Shown in pieces: positions 23,636 to 36,830 of a stretch of 64,000 nucleotides of DNA (the stretch's first letter is position 1; each line of letters starts with the position of its first letter). Below the pieces are notes generated by a model. The model made no database searches. It had not been told where the DNA came from and worked only from the letters and a program-made list of their open reading frames with translations. Origin of the DNA: Cephalotus follicularis (Eukaryota; Streptophyta; Magnoliopsida; Oxalidales; Cephalotaceae); the NCBI GenBank assembly GCA_001972305.1, contig BDDD01001791.1, positions 62,001-126,000 on the forward strand, given 5' to 3'. Made by a program: the position numbers and the translations under genes.

Positions 23636-25931
23636 ATGAGTGCTTCAAAGTTCATTAAATGTGTTACTGTTGGAGATGGAGCTGTTGGCAAAACCTGTAT
23701 GCTCATTTGTTATACCAGCAACAAGTTCCCAACTGTAAGATTTTCAACACCCACCTGTATAACCCTTATTAGTTGTTACCCATTTATGAGTGTATTTGTG
23801 TATCCTTTATGTGGGGTTTCCCCCAATCATAATGTCTCATTGATGAATGTTGACATTTTGAGCATATCTGTGAGAAATATTGAAGGTTTTTTGTTTTCTC
23901 TAGTTCTTTAGACTTACGAGTGAGATTGTGTGCATGCATTTCATATAAGACTACTAAGTTTGGGATCTCTCTCCCTCTTACTCATATTTTTGCGTTTTGT
24001 GTGTGCCAGGATTATGTACCCACTGTGTTTGATAACTTCAGTGCCAATGTGGCTGTGGATGGGAGCATTGTTAATTTGGGACTATGGGATACCGCAGGTA
24101 CTTGGATTTTCAATCATATTTTAAGTTGCTTGTGTTTCTTTAGAGTTCAAAATTTGGGGGTTTAGTTGTTTTTTAAGCGTGTCTGATTACTTTCTTTTCT
24201 TTCTCTTTATACCTTTTGATTCAAAGGTCAGGAAGATTACAGCAGGTTAAGGCCACTGAGTTACAGGGGTGCAGACATATTTGTGTTAGCTTTCTCTTTA
24301 ATCAGTAGGGCAAGCTATGAAAATGTCCTTAAGAAGGTACTGATGTTAATGCTAATCCCTTTTACTACTTTTTTCGTTTTTTGGCTTTGCTCTGCTTTTC
24401 CTCCTCTTTTTTATATTGCTGTTTTACATCATGCTTGAAAAAATGGAATCATATTTATTTCAAATCAAAGCTTTTGATTTGTTGTACCAAAAAAAGAGGG
24501 AAGAAGGTTACATGAGTATCTATAGTTCCAATATCTCATGTCAGTAGGATTAATTTCATTAAGAATATAACTTTTTCTAGCTAATGTTTATCACTTCAAT
24601 TCTCCTTTCAATTTTCCTTATCTCAGTGGATGCCGGAACTACGTCGATTTGCACCCAATGTGCCAATTGTTCTTGTTGGAACAAAGTTGGGTAAGCATCA
24701 ACATGTTTCAGAATAAGAATACATCAGTATTTTTCTCCAGTGACTCCATGATGAATAATGACGTCGAGTTATGCTCGTTTAATCTGTATCAGATCTTCGC
24801 GAAGATAGGGGATATGCAGCTGATCATATGGGTTATAGTGTCATATCGTCTGCTCAGGTATGGAATTTTTATATTCTGTTTAGTTTAGTCAATTTATGAT
24901 ACAAGCTGCTCATTCAGCTTTTAATCAATAGGGAGAGGAGCTGAGGAAACAAATTGGTGCAGCTGCTTATATCGAGTGTAGTTCTAAAACTCAACAGGTA
25001 GATTATTTAGAAGAAATTGAAAGTTGATAAGTCACTATCTTACCATCTAAATAGCAGGGCAGTTTTCTTTTCCTTTCTCTGTGTCAATTGATTTCATATC
25101 ATGATTCTTTTGACCAAGATGAGTTTAATGATAACGTTTATTTGGTTGTATAGAATGTCAAAGCTGTTTTTGATACTGCTATCAAGGTTGTTCTTCAACC
25201 TCCAAGGAGGAAGGAGATTGCAAGGAAGAAAAGGCGCAGAAGGTCTGGTTGTGCCATTGCGTAAGTACTTTGTTTCTCTTCCTCCAATTGATTTTTTATT
25301 TATTTTTGGTTGCTTTAATTTTTTGCCGCCTTGCATTAAAATTGACCTGATGGATTGTCACTTGCTTAAAAATATCAATTGTTTGGAAAAGATTGATGGC
25401 ATGATAAATACGCAATCTCTATGTCTTGAACAAAGTGACCACATGAATAATGTTGTCCAAAACTCTGCTCCATCCTAAGGTCTAAGGAGTTGATAATCTC
25501 AAAAATTGATTGAATAACCAACTCCAAGTAGCGCCCTTGGAGAGATATTTTTGATAGTTTGCAAAAAAAGACTTGCAGATAATCTCAGAAAACCTAAGGG
25601 CAAAAAGTGAGCCAAGATCTAACAATGAGCAAATTGTTTCTCAGATGACAAAGTACTTGTGATATCAAATCGTAATCCGACTTTTTAAGAATTAGGAGTC
25701 GGAGAAAAAGAAATATATATGGGTGGTCTATGGCAGTTGCCAAATCCTACTGCATGGTAGTATTAACTGGATGTTCTCGGCCTGGGATCATTTTCTTCTA
25801 TCTTCACAAATTTTATGCTGCAGTCTGGTAAGTATATATAGTGACATATCCATGAATATTTGCGCGTTACATAATACGTATGGTCCTTTGTCAACTGCAG
25901 GAGTATCATTTGTGGAGGTTGTGTTGCTTAG
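23636..25931 (+). CDS. Type II ROP/RAC small GTPase
   Basis: Eight exons: 23636-23734, 24010-24097, 24227-24336, 24627-24690, 24793-24857, 24932-24997, 25154-25260, 25901-25931. They total 630 nt (209 residues), the family size. The order of motifs is P-loop [10 protein letters not shown] (residue 13), effector region YVPTVFDNF, switch [23 protein letters not shown], guanine-specificity [12 protein letters not shown], and SAQ. The C-terminus is polybasic ([13 protein letters not shown]) then [15 protein letters not shown]. Two cysteines surround an aliphatic stretch (the GC-CG box), with no CaaX box. The added short eighth exon that supplies the last cysteines marks the type II group (Arabidopsis ROP9-11). 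Such proteins are S-acylated, act at the plasma membrane, and regulate ABA responses, polarity and cell-wall patterning. Confidence 0.96.
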
Positions 25932-27749
25932 GAAATGTTGACATGGCGGATTCACCAACTTTTGACGAGGACTGCTTGTGCAAATGCTTTTGGATGATAC
26001 ATAAAGTGCTGATTCCTGGCATCTCATTACCCCTCTCAATATGTATGCGTATGCTTGTACCATAACCTCAATTATATCGTTTGAGCTAAGAGATAGTTGT
26101 TTCATCTTACAAACTCTGACTCGAGGGATTTGGAGGGAATGTTCATTCTCTCTTGCACTGTTACTAAGTAGACTTATTCTGGTTTTTGCTGAAGTAGCTT
26201 GTTTACTGTATAATTAAATGTATCGTGAATTCCTCTTCCACTTTTTAGCTAACAGAATTGTCTTATGCCCGTTTTTTGTTAATGCTGATATCGTCTTTGT
26301 CAATATTAGGATGCCATATTTATGATTTGTTATTCTGTTACTTGCCTTAAAAAAGCCACAGAAAACTGGTCCCACATATTGGTATTTGCTGATGAATCCA
26401 TAATGCAACTGTTCCACATTGGTGAAAAATCATAACACTTGCTAGCCATGTTGATGTATTTACTATTTGTGTATTACCATTGGTTGGTGGAAGTAACAAA
26501 TGCAACAATGCTTTGCTAATTATGAACTGAAAAACTGGAAGTAGTTGGATCTGGGGGGTACATTCAAGTAGTAATGGGTGAAGGTTTGAGAGAATCAAAG
26601 TGCATAGGAAGTATCATTCACGGGTTTGTAATTTCAAAGTGATATATGTCTGTGGCATTGGACTTAACATAGGGGTCACTAGCCACTTGCTAAGACAAGT
26701 TACAGGCCCCAAGATCTAGAACCTTTTATAATCATTATTATTTTTTTTGTTGCTTAATGCATTTCTATCTTTTCAACGAGGTAGTACTAGTTTCCAAAAC
26801 CACAACTAGTAACATAATACTATTTCTCACTGTGTAGCATTGTTTTGCTTCCATCCACACAGGACCACTGATAATAAATAAGGGAATGGTGGTTAGGTAA
26901 CTCAATAAATCATATCTAGAGAATATAAAGACAAAAATCCCTTTCATTTGTACCTTCTTTCTGTCACTGATCATGGGCTTTGCGACCACTGAATGTTTTA
27001 TTAATCTTTTCATGATCATATAGCAAATAGTTATTAAAATAAGGAAATAACATATATCTATCAAATATAAAAATAAAATAAAGTAAAATAATATAGATTA
27101 TTACTAGTGTTTAATTGGATTCTTTCTTTTAAGCCCTATAAAGATTTTTATTATTGACAATTTTCGACGTGTCAAATATTATCGTTGAATACTAACCAAA
27201 TATTAGCTCCTAAATGACTTAATTTATAACTTCATATGTTCAAAACTAAAGAGCATGCATATATATAGTATAATAAATTTGTGATTGAGTTCTAAAATAA
27301 AAGTGGTTTTCATTTTTTCTTTTAATCTTAAAAATTAATGAATATTGATTTTTAAATTCAAAATTTAAACAAAAAAATTATCAATAATATAAATTTTATT
27401 TAAGTGAGTTACAAATGTCTCATTAAAATAAACATTTAAAATTTTCTGTTCATTTGAATCATTTTATATATATATATAATAGTTTCAAAAATATATTTAT
27501 CAAATACATATTTACTATTTTTGTCCCTAAAATTACTTTCGCTGGTTGAATTAACGAAAGACTTTTAGTTTTGCTATAGCATTTTTAATCACATAAATTT
27601 TACAGTATTTTTAACAAAGCCTAAGTAGGGTTGTCCGGTCCGGTCCGGCCCATATTTAGCCGTGGGCTTCGTCAACTAAATTAAACTAATTCAAAATCCA
27701 AAATATATTAAAAAAACAATCAACAAAGCAAAGAAAAAAAAAGGGGGGG
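25932..27749. other. Intergenic DNA between ROP and CDKF genes
   Basis: ROP 3' UTR, AT-rich DNA, then the CDKF promoter. A (TA)n stretch at about 27465-27478 and a short leader with A- and G-runs lie before the CDKF start codon. No further gene is recognised. Confidence 0.5.
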
Positions 27750-29849
27750 ATGGAGCAAAACCCACCACCACCAAAGAGCTGGAGCATCCACGGCCGAGCT
27801 GAGATACTCGCAAAGTACCAAATCCTGGAGCGAGTCGGGTCAGGAGCCTACTCGGACGTGTATAGGGGGCGGCGTCTCTCGGACAACCTGGTAGTGGCGC
27901 TGAAGGAGGTCCACGACTGCCAGTCGGCATTTCGGGAGATCGAGGCGCTCCAAATCCTCCAAAACTGTCCCAACGTCGTGGTTTTGCACGAGTACTTCTG
28001 GAGAGAGGACGAGGATGCCGTCTTGGTTTTGGAGTTCTTGAGGACTGATCTGGCCCAACTCATCAAGGAAGCCAAGAGAGAGACACAGAGTATTGGTATT
28101 GGTGAGGTTAAGAGATGGATGCTCCAGATTTTGTGTGGGGTTGACGCGTGTCACAGGAATATGATCGTGCATCGGGATTTGAAACCTGGGAATTTGTTGA
28201 TATCCGGTGATGGTGTCCTTAAGATCGCTGATTTCGGTCAGGTAATTTTTTTTATATAAATATAATGTTTATGTATGTGGTTGCTTAATGCTTCAGTTTA
28301 GCGTTTATGTTTCATAGTTAATGTTTTTGTGTGGAACATGAAATTTGTCAATAAAGAATCTTTTGGAGCTAAAAGAAACCATCACTGGTAATTTTGTTAA
28401 TTCGAACGAAACGAACCCAGTAACGTTTTTCCTTTGATATTTGTTCCTCAATTATGTATATACATTAATCAAGATTATCTATTGATTAACTCGTCATTGA
28501 TTCCTTGCTGGTTGGTATAGTTTGTTGATTGGAGTCACTTGTCTAGTTAAAGTGTGCTATGGGACTCATTTTAGAGTAATGATAAATTGCCACTGGTGAC
28601 AAACTTTTTAGTTTACATCCCATTTTACACCATTTAATGGAGTTCATTAATTAGTTTGTTGAAATTAATGCACTTTATCAAGTGGTGTTGAGTGGTGTAA
28701 AATGGGGTGACAAACTAAAATGTTTGACACCAAGTGGCAATTTATCCTACCTCATTTTAAGAGGGTCTTTATCATTACTCAGTAGCGTGCTACTAAAAAC
28801 ACTGGATTATTATAGTTTCATGTTTTGAATGTGATTGGTGATTGATTTCAGCTAGTATACATGTACATGTAGCTGAAAGTATATCGTTCTTGTATGTTCC
28901 TAGGAGTTTATGCTTTTAATTTTGTTTTCAGGCTAGGGTGCTTGTGGAGCCTGGATTTGTTGCTTCTAACGCTACGGATCAGGCAAATGTCTTTCAACCA
29001 CCTGCAGTTGGTCATGAAACAGACAACTCAAGACGACAAGTATATGGTAATATTCATGAACGGAGTGCTACTACCAGTACAGAAGAATATTTAAAACAAT
29101 TGGATGAGGTCAGATTTAAGAACACTGAAAGTGAAGTTGACGAGGAAGCAAATATTCAAGATGGAGGTACATCTTGTCTGGCAACATGCACGACAAGCGA
29201 CATAGAAGAAGACTGCTTTAAAAGTTCTTATTTGTATGAGGCAGAGGAAGGTGAGGACGGTAGACATGGTGCTCTCACGTCTTGTGTCGGAACCCGCTGG
29301 TTCAAGGCTCCTGAACTACTTTATGGTTCCACAAACTACGGGTTAGAAGTTGATCTCTGGTCATTGGGTTGCATCTTTGCGGAGCTTTTATCTCTACATA
29401 CCCTTTTTCCTGGAACTTCTGATATTGATCAGCTCAGCAGAATCATTAGTGTTTTGGGAAACTTAACAGAAGAAGTTTGGCCAGGTTGTTTGGAACTTCC
29501 TGATTACAGAGCAATCTCATTTGCTAAGGTAGAAAACCCAATCGGATTGGAGGTCTGTCTGCCCAATTGCTCCCCTGATGAAATTTCTCTCGTCAAAAAA
29601 CTTCTCTGCTATGATCCGACCTGTAGAGCTACTGCAATGGAGCTGCTACATGAGAAGTATTTGAATGAAGAGCCTCTTCCAGTTCCCATAACTGAGCTGC
29701 AGGTTCCCTTGACGAAGAGTGAACAAGACGAGGATTTGCCTGGAGGCTGGTACGAATACAATGATGTGGGTTCAGATTCAGATTTTGATGACTTCAGCCC
29801 CCCAAATATTACGACTACCGGCTCTGGTTTTTCTATACAGTACCCTTGA
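27750..29849 (+). CDS. CDKF-1: Cyclin-dependent kinase F;1 (CDK-activating kinase kinase)
   Basis: Two exons, 27750-28241 and 28932-29849, join to 1410 nt (469 residues; family about 480). Visible: glycine loop ERVGSGAYSDVY (about residue 27), ALKEV with the VAIK lysine, SAFREIEAL in place of PSTAIRE, the catalytic loop IVHRDLKPGNLL, DFGQ at the exon junction, and the APE-region equivalent VGTRWFKAPELLYGS with a T-loop threonine. Between DFG and the T-loop lies the long acidic insertion (about residues 175-275) specific to plant CDKF, including SCLATCTTSDIEED. The kinase phosphorylates the T-loop of CDKD kinases, and so acts upstream of the cell cycle and RNA polymerase II CTD phosphorylation in the nucleus. 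The single intron holds a MITE. Confidence 0.97.
28581..28746. mobile_element. 166-bp MITE in the CDKF intron
   Basis: Long imperfect terminal inverted repeats: left gataaattgccactggtg, continuing to cattttacacc. The right end reversed gives gataaattgccacttggtg, then the same cattttacacc block. Similarity covers about 55 bp from each end, so the element is almost a hairpin. Flanks share ctcattttagag / ctcattttaagag, possibly an imperfect target duplication a little outside the repeats. There is no coding content. Confidence 0.8.
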
Positions 29850-30883
29850 GCTCAACCAGTATTCAAGTACTATGAATCTGCATTATTTGAGCAGCTATGG
29901 AAACTTACAGAATTTCACATATGAAGAGCATCCAAGTATCTATTTTACCGCGTGTGTTGTTGGTATAAAAATTATACTTTGTAACGTAGTGCATCCTTAT
30001 TGTTTGTAAAAGCATCCTTATCGGTTGTAAAATCGATATAGTGACAATAATTTGATGGTTTCAAGAACACTAAAGTAGCTAGTAAGCTTTCTGATATTAT
30101 GGTATGATACGACTAAAAGAGGAATATACATAATTTGCAAATGGTTTTATTTTCTCTGTAAACTAACTTTACAACGGTGAACTAATCTTGCTTCAAAATT
30201 GCATTATGCTAAAAGTTACGTACCTTGATGTTCATTTGATCTGATGACACTTTCCCTTCTTATATGCAAGAGGTGTTATTTCAAAGTTTGTGGTTCAATT
30301 TAAATGGATGTTATCATAGGAATTGGCTGGTCACGTACAACAATAATGAGACTCACAAGATTTATTTAGAAATGTGGTCATCAGAACTGCCGAAGTACCA
30401 GAATCTGAAAGAAGAATACTATAATACAATGTTTATACAAGGGGCATAACACGCTTTTGGTAACCCCATAGAACATTCACTTTGCTGTATGTGAAGACTA
30501 CCGAATTATTATACATATCCATTGATACATTACAGGGGGGTTTATGAAAGGAATCAGATTACAGGGTGGTTTATGAAACCACAGCAAGATCACAAATCCA
30601 AGCTCCTACTGCATGTGATTAGAAGTGACATTGTGCAAAGTACAAGCATGCCTCTCTGCTTTCTTGTGTCCCTGTATAAGAAAAGTCCACCAAATGAGTA
30701 GTGGCTTGACCCACAAGGGATTTAACTTCAGTCATTTCTTTGTTCTATAAATGCAACATTTTCCCTTTCTGGTTATAATATATGCAAGATTTTGGAACGA
30801 GCAAGCTCCTTTCTGGTTGTAATATATTTTACCTCTACTCCTGCAGAAGAATTTTTTTTTACAAAATAAATAACCCGCCTTTA
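29850..30883. other. Convergent 3' flanks of CDKF and the sugar transporter
   Basis: Both neighbouring genes end here facing each other. It contains their 3' UTRs and no recognisable gene. A short local repeat (acaggggggtttatgaaa, then tacagggtggtttatgaaa) lies at 30532-30576. Confidence 0.5.
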
Positions 30884-33800
30884 TTAAAGACCCTGTGGAA
30901 GAAGTGCTATCTCAATTTCTTGGAGCGATTTTCCCTTGGTTTCTATGACATTCCTTTTCACAAAGACAACTGCCATCAGGCAAAAGGTAGCAAACATAGA
31001 GTACAAGTGCCTGAGTCCAAGTTGCTCCAGTAAACGCAAGAATAGCAAGCCAACAAAGAAATTTATCACCTGAGTGCAACCAACAAAGCAGAGATAAACA
31101 AGAGATGATAACTTTACAATTGTATAAATGAAATTCACTTATAATAATTTGATATTCAGTTAGTATAAACTACATACATTGACAAGGATGTCACAACACA
31201 CAAAGCTATCAGGGACAAATAACGCTTGATGAAAAAAGAGAGAAGAGCAGAAGAAATCTACCCAGTGCACTGACATACAGACTGCCATAGCTTTTGCTCT
31301 AATTCGACTGGGGAAAATTTCTGTTAGGAGGAGAGCTGTAACTGGACCAGCTCCTAAAGCAAATGTAAAAACAAACCTACAAAAAGAAGTTCACAATTAG
31401 GGTCCATATCCTGCCATCGTCACCCCAGTGGTTTTATTAGTTTCCATCACCTATGCCAAGTATTTTATATCAGTCATGTACTAATTATGCAATTCACACA
31501 TCAGAGTTGTTCTTATTTTCGGGACCGGGTCTGTTACAGCCGGAACCCCAACAGTATCTTAACTAGTGTACCAATATTTCCAAACATGCCTTCACAAATT
31601 CTCCAGAAAGTTATGTTCAACAACATAACACTCATAATTGACAGAACAAAACAGATCAATTACTTTTTTAGATGAATACAGTTCATAGTATAGCAACCTT
31701 AAGCCAAATTTGCAAATGCACATATTTATTTGATGCATATTGTTTTCAAGATTTACAAGTAATACTAGTACTCACAGCAGCATACCACCAACAGACAAGT
31801 ACAAAGCCGTAGAGCCTGATATGTATGAACTTGTCGCAGTGATTTGAATGACCATTGACACCGCCTGATCACATTAAATGCATACGTAAAGGCCAAGCTT
31901 CTTATATCAAAGATTCATTACTTGTTACAAATAAAAAGCAGGAAAAAAGTCTGTCAATTGCTGAGCTGAGTTATGCACGCGTAATAAAACATTTACGGTT
32001 CTCGAAACAAATTGTTGGACTTGGGTGACCAGATCTGAGTCAGGCCGCATGTCACGCCAAGTGTTTCAGCAAGTCTTAGGGTGTGGTTAAAGGAATTAGG
32101 TATGCACCCCACTAACAGCAATTATTTTTAGTCGGATTGGAAGCGCCTAAGGTCCTAAGACACATGATATGCAGCTCCACGATTTTAAACATAGACTAGT
32201 ATATGAAATGGTTTACCAACATAAATCATATGCATGTATAATTTACCATGCCAAAATAGCTCCAGAGAAGAAGCACCTTCCTTCCTAGTTTATCCATCAA
32301 AGTCATAGCAATAATAGAACCTGATGGCACACAACATTGTCCGTCAAGATACAAAATGCAATAATCCAATATACAAGAGGACACAATTAAGGAACAAAGC
32401 TATACCGGTTAAATTTGAAATTCCAACAAACACATTTGCAAGGTCTGATGGGACTCCCGCACTTTTAAATACAGTTGAAGAGAAGTAGAATATGGCATTT
32501 ATACCAGATAGCTGTTGTAAAGCAAATAGGGTTGACCCAATAAAAACAACTGCAAAAGAAACATGAGGATAACAAAAGCCTAAAAAACAACAAATAAGAA
32601 TGAGTGAAAAAATAGAGCAGCATCCGTAGATGACATGCAAGAAGAAAATAAATGCACTCACAAAAGTTGATGGGAGTATGACAGAAAATAATCATATCTA
32701 CCTCCACAATGGCGACCGTAAAACAATTCTGAGAGCTTTACAGTGTCTGCGTCATCCCCCCTATCTAACTTGGACAATTCTGCTATTGCAAATTTGACAT
32801 TTGGTCCACCTAAAAGCTTCTCAAATTCCATTTCAGCTTCAGCACCTCTACCTTTCTGTATTAAACCATTGAGAAAACTCCAAACATTAGCCAACTAATA
32901 AAACAGCAGTTGGTGCACTAATGTGATAAGACAGCATAACTAGCAATTTTTTATTTTAGGAGAAAGAACATTTTCATTATGGAATAGGCAAAAAGAAAAT
33001 GATACCGAGACACAAATATTAGAGAGACATGGAGATATCTTATGTAAAATCATGAGACCAAAATTCAAGAAGACACAAATTTAAAGAAGGGTATATTCAT
33101 GAATCTGGTTTTCTGCAGCTTAGTTTTACTTTACAAGTTGGATCATAAAACAGCCTCCTGTAAAACATAGTTACTTGTCAACCAAATGTAGGTTTCATTT
33201 ACAAATGACATTCCTAAGCCCTTAGTCTTTCAACTACATAAAGAAGTTGTCTTAAACTTAAATGATTGATCATTCTAAATACATAGATGTAAATGGGAGC
33301 AAACCTTGTACAGCCAATGGGGACTCTCTGCGCAAAACGCCATAGCCAGAGCAAGTATTGTGGCAGGAATAGTGGATAGATAAAAACAAATGCGCCACCT
33401 GATAGCATATTTTGAAAGGTTGAAAATGAACCTTGTACACTAAATCTTACACATATATCTTACCAGCCAACGATTTCTTTGACAGGAATCCCAATAAACA
33501 AAGCCCCCATAAGTCCAAGACCAGTTGCTATCTGGATGAAGCTTCCATAAGTGCCCCTAACATAAGCAGGAGAGACCTGCTCAAATAGATGGAGCAAAAT
33601 CAGCAGAAGAGAGGAACGTACATTTTGCCTCCAAAAGGTTGCGCCACAAAAGTGGCATGTATCTAACAATTTGCATACCTCTGTCACATAAAGAGCAGCC
33701 ACCGGGGGGCCCAGGCCCATTCCAGTTCCAACTAAGAACCTTCCTAAAAGCATACCTGCAAGATTTTTGGTTGATGCACTGAAGATGCAGATGTTAGTTT

Positions 33801-36795
33801 TCAGATTCTTGTTATTATGATTTATTAAATTAACAACAGAAAGGGGAGGCCAAGTAAGCGCATCCAAGAATTTTAAGGGTTAACCTTGTACTGAAACGTG
33901 CAATTAACAACTAATCATATATATTTTTTAAAAAATATCCAACAGTAATAACAACTATGCAAATAGACAGTGGAGTAAGTGGTAATCTCTAAACAAGCAA
34001 TAAAAACTTGAAGTAGAAAACTATAATCCGACGAAAATCGTGACATCTATCAACCTAGCTAATAAGACATCACCTACATCTGGATAACATTGAATGTTAA
34101 CCCCAAGCATTGTTTCTTTTCAAGTCAAGTGTAATATTTATAAGCCTTTTCCATTAGAGAGGTATAACATGATGATTACTAATTAAAGCCACATGAAACA
34201 AAACCAAGCTATTGACCTGTTTTAAAAAAAAAAACAAGATAAAGACTTTATCTATGTCCTGAAATAGACAAAAGCAACAAGATATACTAATACCTCCATC
34301 ATATTTTGTTAGTCTTTTGACCAAAAACACATTATTTTAGACAGTTATTAACTGCCACGCATGCCCAAGTATAATAACTTAAAGCACCGAATTTATTTCT
34401 CATATTATAAATGTCCACATAGTAATAAACATTAAGATACCAATGAAAAGGGCTATAGTTGAAAATCTATAGCAATTGTCCATTGACTTTTGGACCATGG
34501 ATTAATATTTTGGGACACAAGGACTAACAAAGTGTGACGAAGGGAATATATACAAACAGATACCTCTAGGGCTAGGGTTTTCATGACTGCCACGTGGACA
34601 AAAATATAACAGATTTCACTAAAACTATGTAGTTTTTAGATTATTGTCTTACTTGGCTTAAGTCTTCAACTACAAAGTAATAATGATACATAATTCTCCC
34701 CATCTTCAATGTGTTTTGCGCTATTTGTGTCAGGATATATATATAGATATACATACATATATATATATATATATATATCATATATACATTTGTAATGCTA
34801 TTCATCCCGAATTTTTGTTCCGAATTTGTGTCCCGAATGATGTGGCACTTATTAATGCGCGCCATATGTCATAATATGCATACATCATCATCATCTACGT
34901 GTCATTCATTAACAAATGTCATATCATTTGGGATAAAAATTCAGAACAAAAAGTATTACTCTTAGAGTTAAATAGTAGATATTGCATTTTACTTTTATGA
35001 GCATGGATTCAAATGGTTTACACCCTTCAATCTACTTTTTCCGAATCCTTCTTATCTCTCTCTATGGTTAATTACCATCACATAACTTTATAGAGCCTTG
35101 AGTAACTGAGATACATTATTTTTTCCTTTGAATTTCTCATATAAAATTTTCCATAAATATAAAATAAAAAAAATTGGATCAATATTCATTTAGTAGGTTC
35201 TCTAAAGAAAACATGATTTAATTAATTGGATTAGTTTGAGTTGTGACATAGTTTGTTGTCCAAAATCGTGTTTCTCACCCTATAAATTACCATCAGTTCT
35301 AAGATCTCATTAGGGTTATGCCTGCCAATAACTTCTTTTTTTTAAATGTTGTTCAAATAGATTGTGATTTTTCTAGATTGAGAATGTACACAGCAATTTA
35401 TACACATTTCAATGAGGTTATGCATCAGGGACGGATCCAGACATAAGGGCCAAAACAAAAATTTTAAATAATTGAAGGGGCTAAAAAAATTTCTTATATA
35501 AATTTTTTTATAAGTAATGCATATAGGTGAGCCAAATTTGGTTATTTGAATGAAGTTTCCTTTTGAGAAAAGAAACAGAATTTACTTCCCCTCTTTGTGA
35601 TAATATATCATGAAGATTCTGTTCTAAAATCATTTTGTAACAACTAATAAAGCCAGTATATAACAAGGTGGGCAACTAATGAAAAAAATAGAACAATGGC
35701 ACAAGACAAAGCTCCACTAGCACTCACTATAAAATAAGAGAAGTATGCATAAACAAGTCATCATGTTACAAGCATTTTCTTTAAATATATAAAAAAAATA
35801 CCTAATATAAGCACCGATAACCATAGGTATAGCACTCAGTTGAAAAGCTCTTCGACGACCAACTGCATCAGCAATCCAACCACTGAGTGCAGATCCAATA
35901 AAGGCACCACCCAGACACATACTCACTACCAGACCTTCATTTCAAATTATCTGTTAATCAGTAATCAAAGATGCAGAAAACAAATAACAAACTACAACAA
36001 ATGAAAAAGAGGAATTTTTCAACATTAGTCACCTTCTGCCATGGTATTCCCACTGAAACCAAGATCCAAAGAGATGCTCTCAAGCGGTTCATTAACAACT
36101 CTGTTCAGTACAGCAATAAGGAAACTAGTTATATCACTTAAATCATTCATAAAACTATTAACATTACATAGAAGACCATTAACCACAAATCCTAAGTTAA
36201 AGAAAGCGCACAAACCCCAGATGGTAGCCAAATAAGAACGCAGATATGGTTGCTACTAGTACATGCGGCAAAGAAAGCCTCCATGACGGATTTGTGGGCT
36301 CCAGCTCCATACCTTTCGGTGAAAGAGCTATAAGATATACAAAAATTAAGGCCAAATATCATTTCAAAAAGCTTGGTACATTCATTTAAAATTATCCTCA
36401 AACAAATCCTTCTGGTGTTTCAGAATTAGAATTATATTCCCTCAAACAAACCTTTACTTCGCTTATCAGTATTTTATTTCCCTTGATGATAAATATAAAA
36501 AGGACTCAACCTCTGAACAAAAATGAGGACCACCAACATCTACATCTACAACTGACAGCAAAAGAATGAAAATAAACAACATATCCCAAGATTCAGATAT
36601 TGCTGCAAATTCATTTTTGCAAGAACCTTAGAAGACCCAATCAACTGAGAATTTTTTTTAACAAAATACTGAAATAAAACTTCAGATGGTCAATAGATAG
36701 TCACCTGAGTTCTCCTCTACATCAACCACATTTGGATAATCTCTCGATGGCATTCGTTTATACATTATTAATGCTTCACGTTGGCGTACCCACAT
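30884..36795 (-). CDS. Plastidic glucose transporter 2/3-like MFS sugar carrier
   Basis: Thirteen exons on the minus strand: 36795-36705, 36327-36216, 36100-36033, 35934-35802, 33778-33679, 33576-33464, 33398-33305, 32855-32702, 32549-32406, 32320-32247, 31864-31776, 31376-31262, 31069-30884. Together they give 1473 nt (490 residues). Motifs fit the sugar porter family: GYHLGVVNEPLESISLDLGF (TM1), DAVGRRRAF (loop 2-3), LLGRFLVGTGMGLGP, SPAYVRGTYG, AESPHWLYKKGR, QQLSGINAIFYFSS (TM7), DKLGRKVLL, FPSRIRA and the C-terminal ETKGKSLQEIE, with about twelve hydrophobic segments. The closest known relatives are the Arabidopsis probable plastidic glucose transporters 2 and 3 (the latter SGB1). Relatives are proposed to export glucose from plastids, or to sit in the Golgi; location is not shown by the sequence. 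The start is supported by an in-frame TAA upstream of ATG 36795. The fourth intron is 2.0 kb. Confidence 0.95.
34741..34780. repeat. (TA)n microsatellite
   Basis: A TA-rich run with some ACA interruptions inside intron 4 of the sugar transporter gene, directly before the MITE at 34792. Confidence 0.85.
34792..34956. mobile_element. MITE in intron 4 of the sugar transporter gene
   Basis: The left end (gtaatgct ... ttttgttccgaattt ... tcccgaatgatgtgg) and the reversed right end (gtaatact ... tttgttctgaattt ... tcccaaatgatatga) match over about 50 bp. The left arm has about 10 extra bases, a duplicated cccgaat block. There is no coding capacity. I could not settle the target duplication. Confidence 0.7.
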
Positions 36796-36830
36796 GCCAA
36801 GCGGCAAACAGAGCAAAGTTTAGGGCCACA
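36796..36830 (-). promoter_or_regulatory. 5' leader portion of the sugar transporter, after a 5' UTR intron
   Basis: An acceptor (ttgtgacag) lies just beyond 36830 on the minus strand, leaving a 35-nt leader before the ATG. It contains TAA in the main frame, so translation cannot start further upstream in this frame. Confidence 0.6.
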
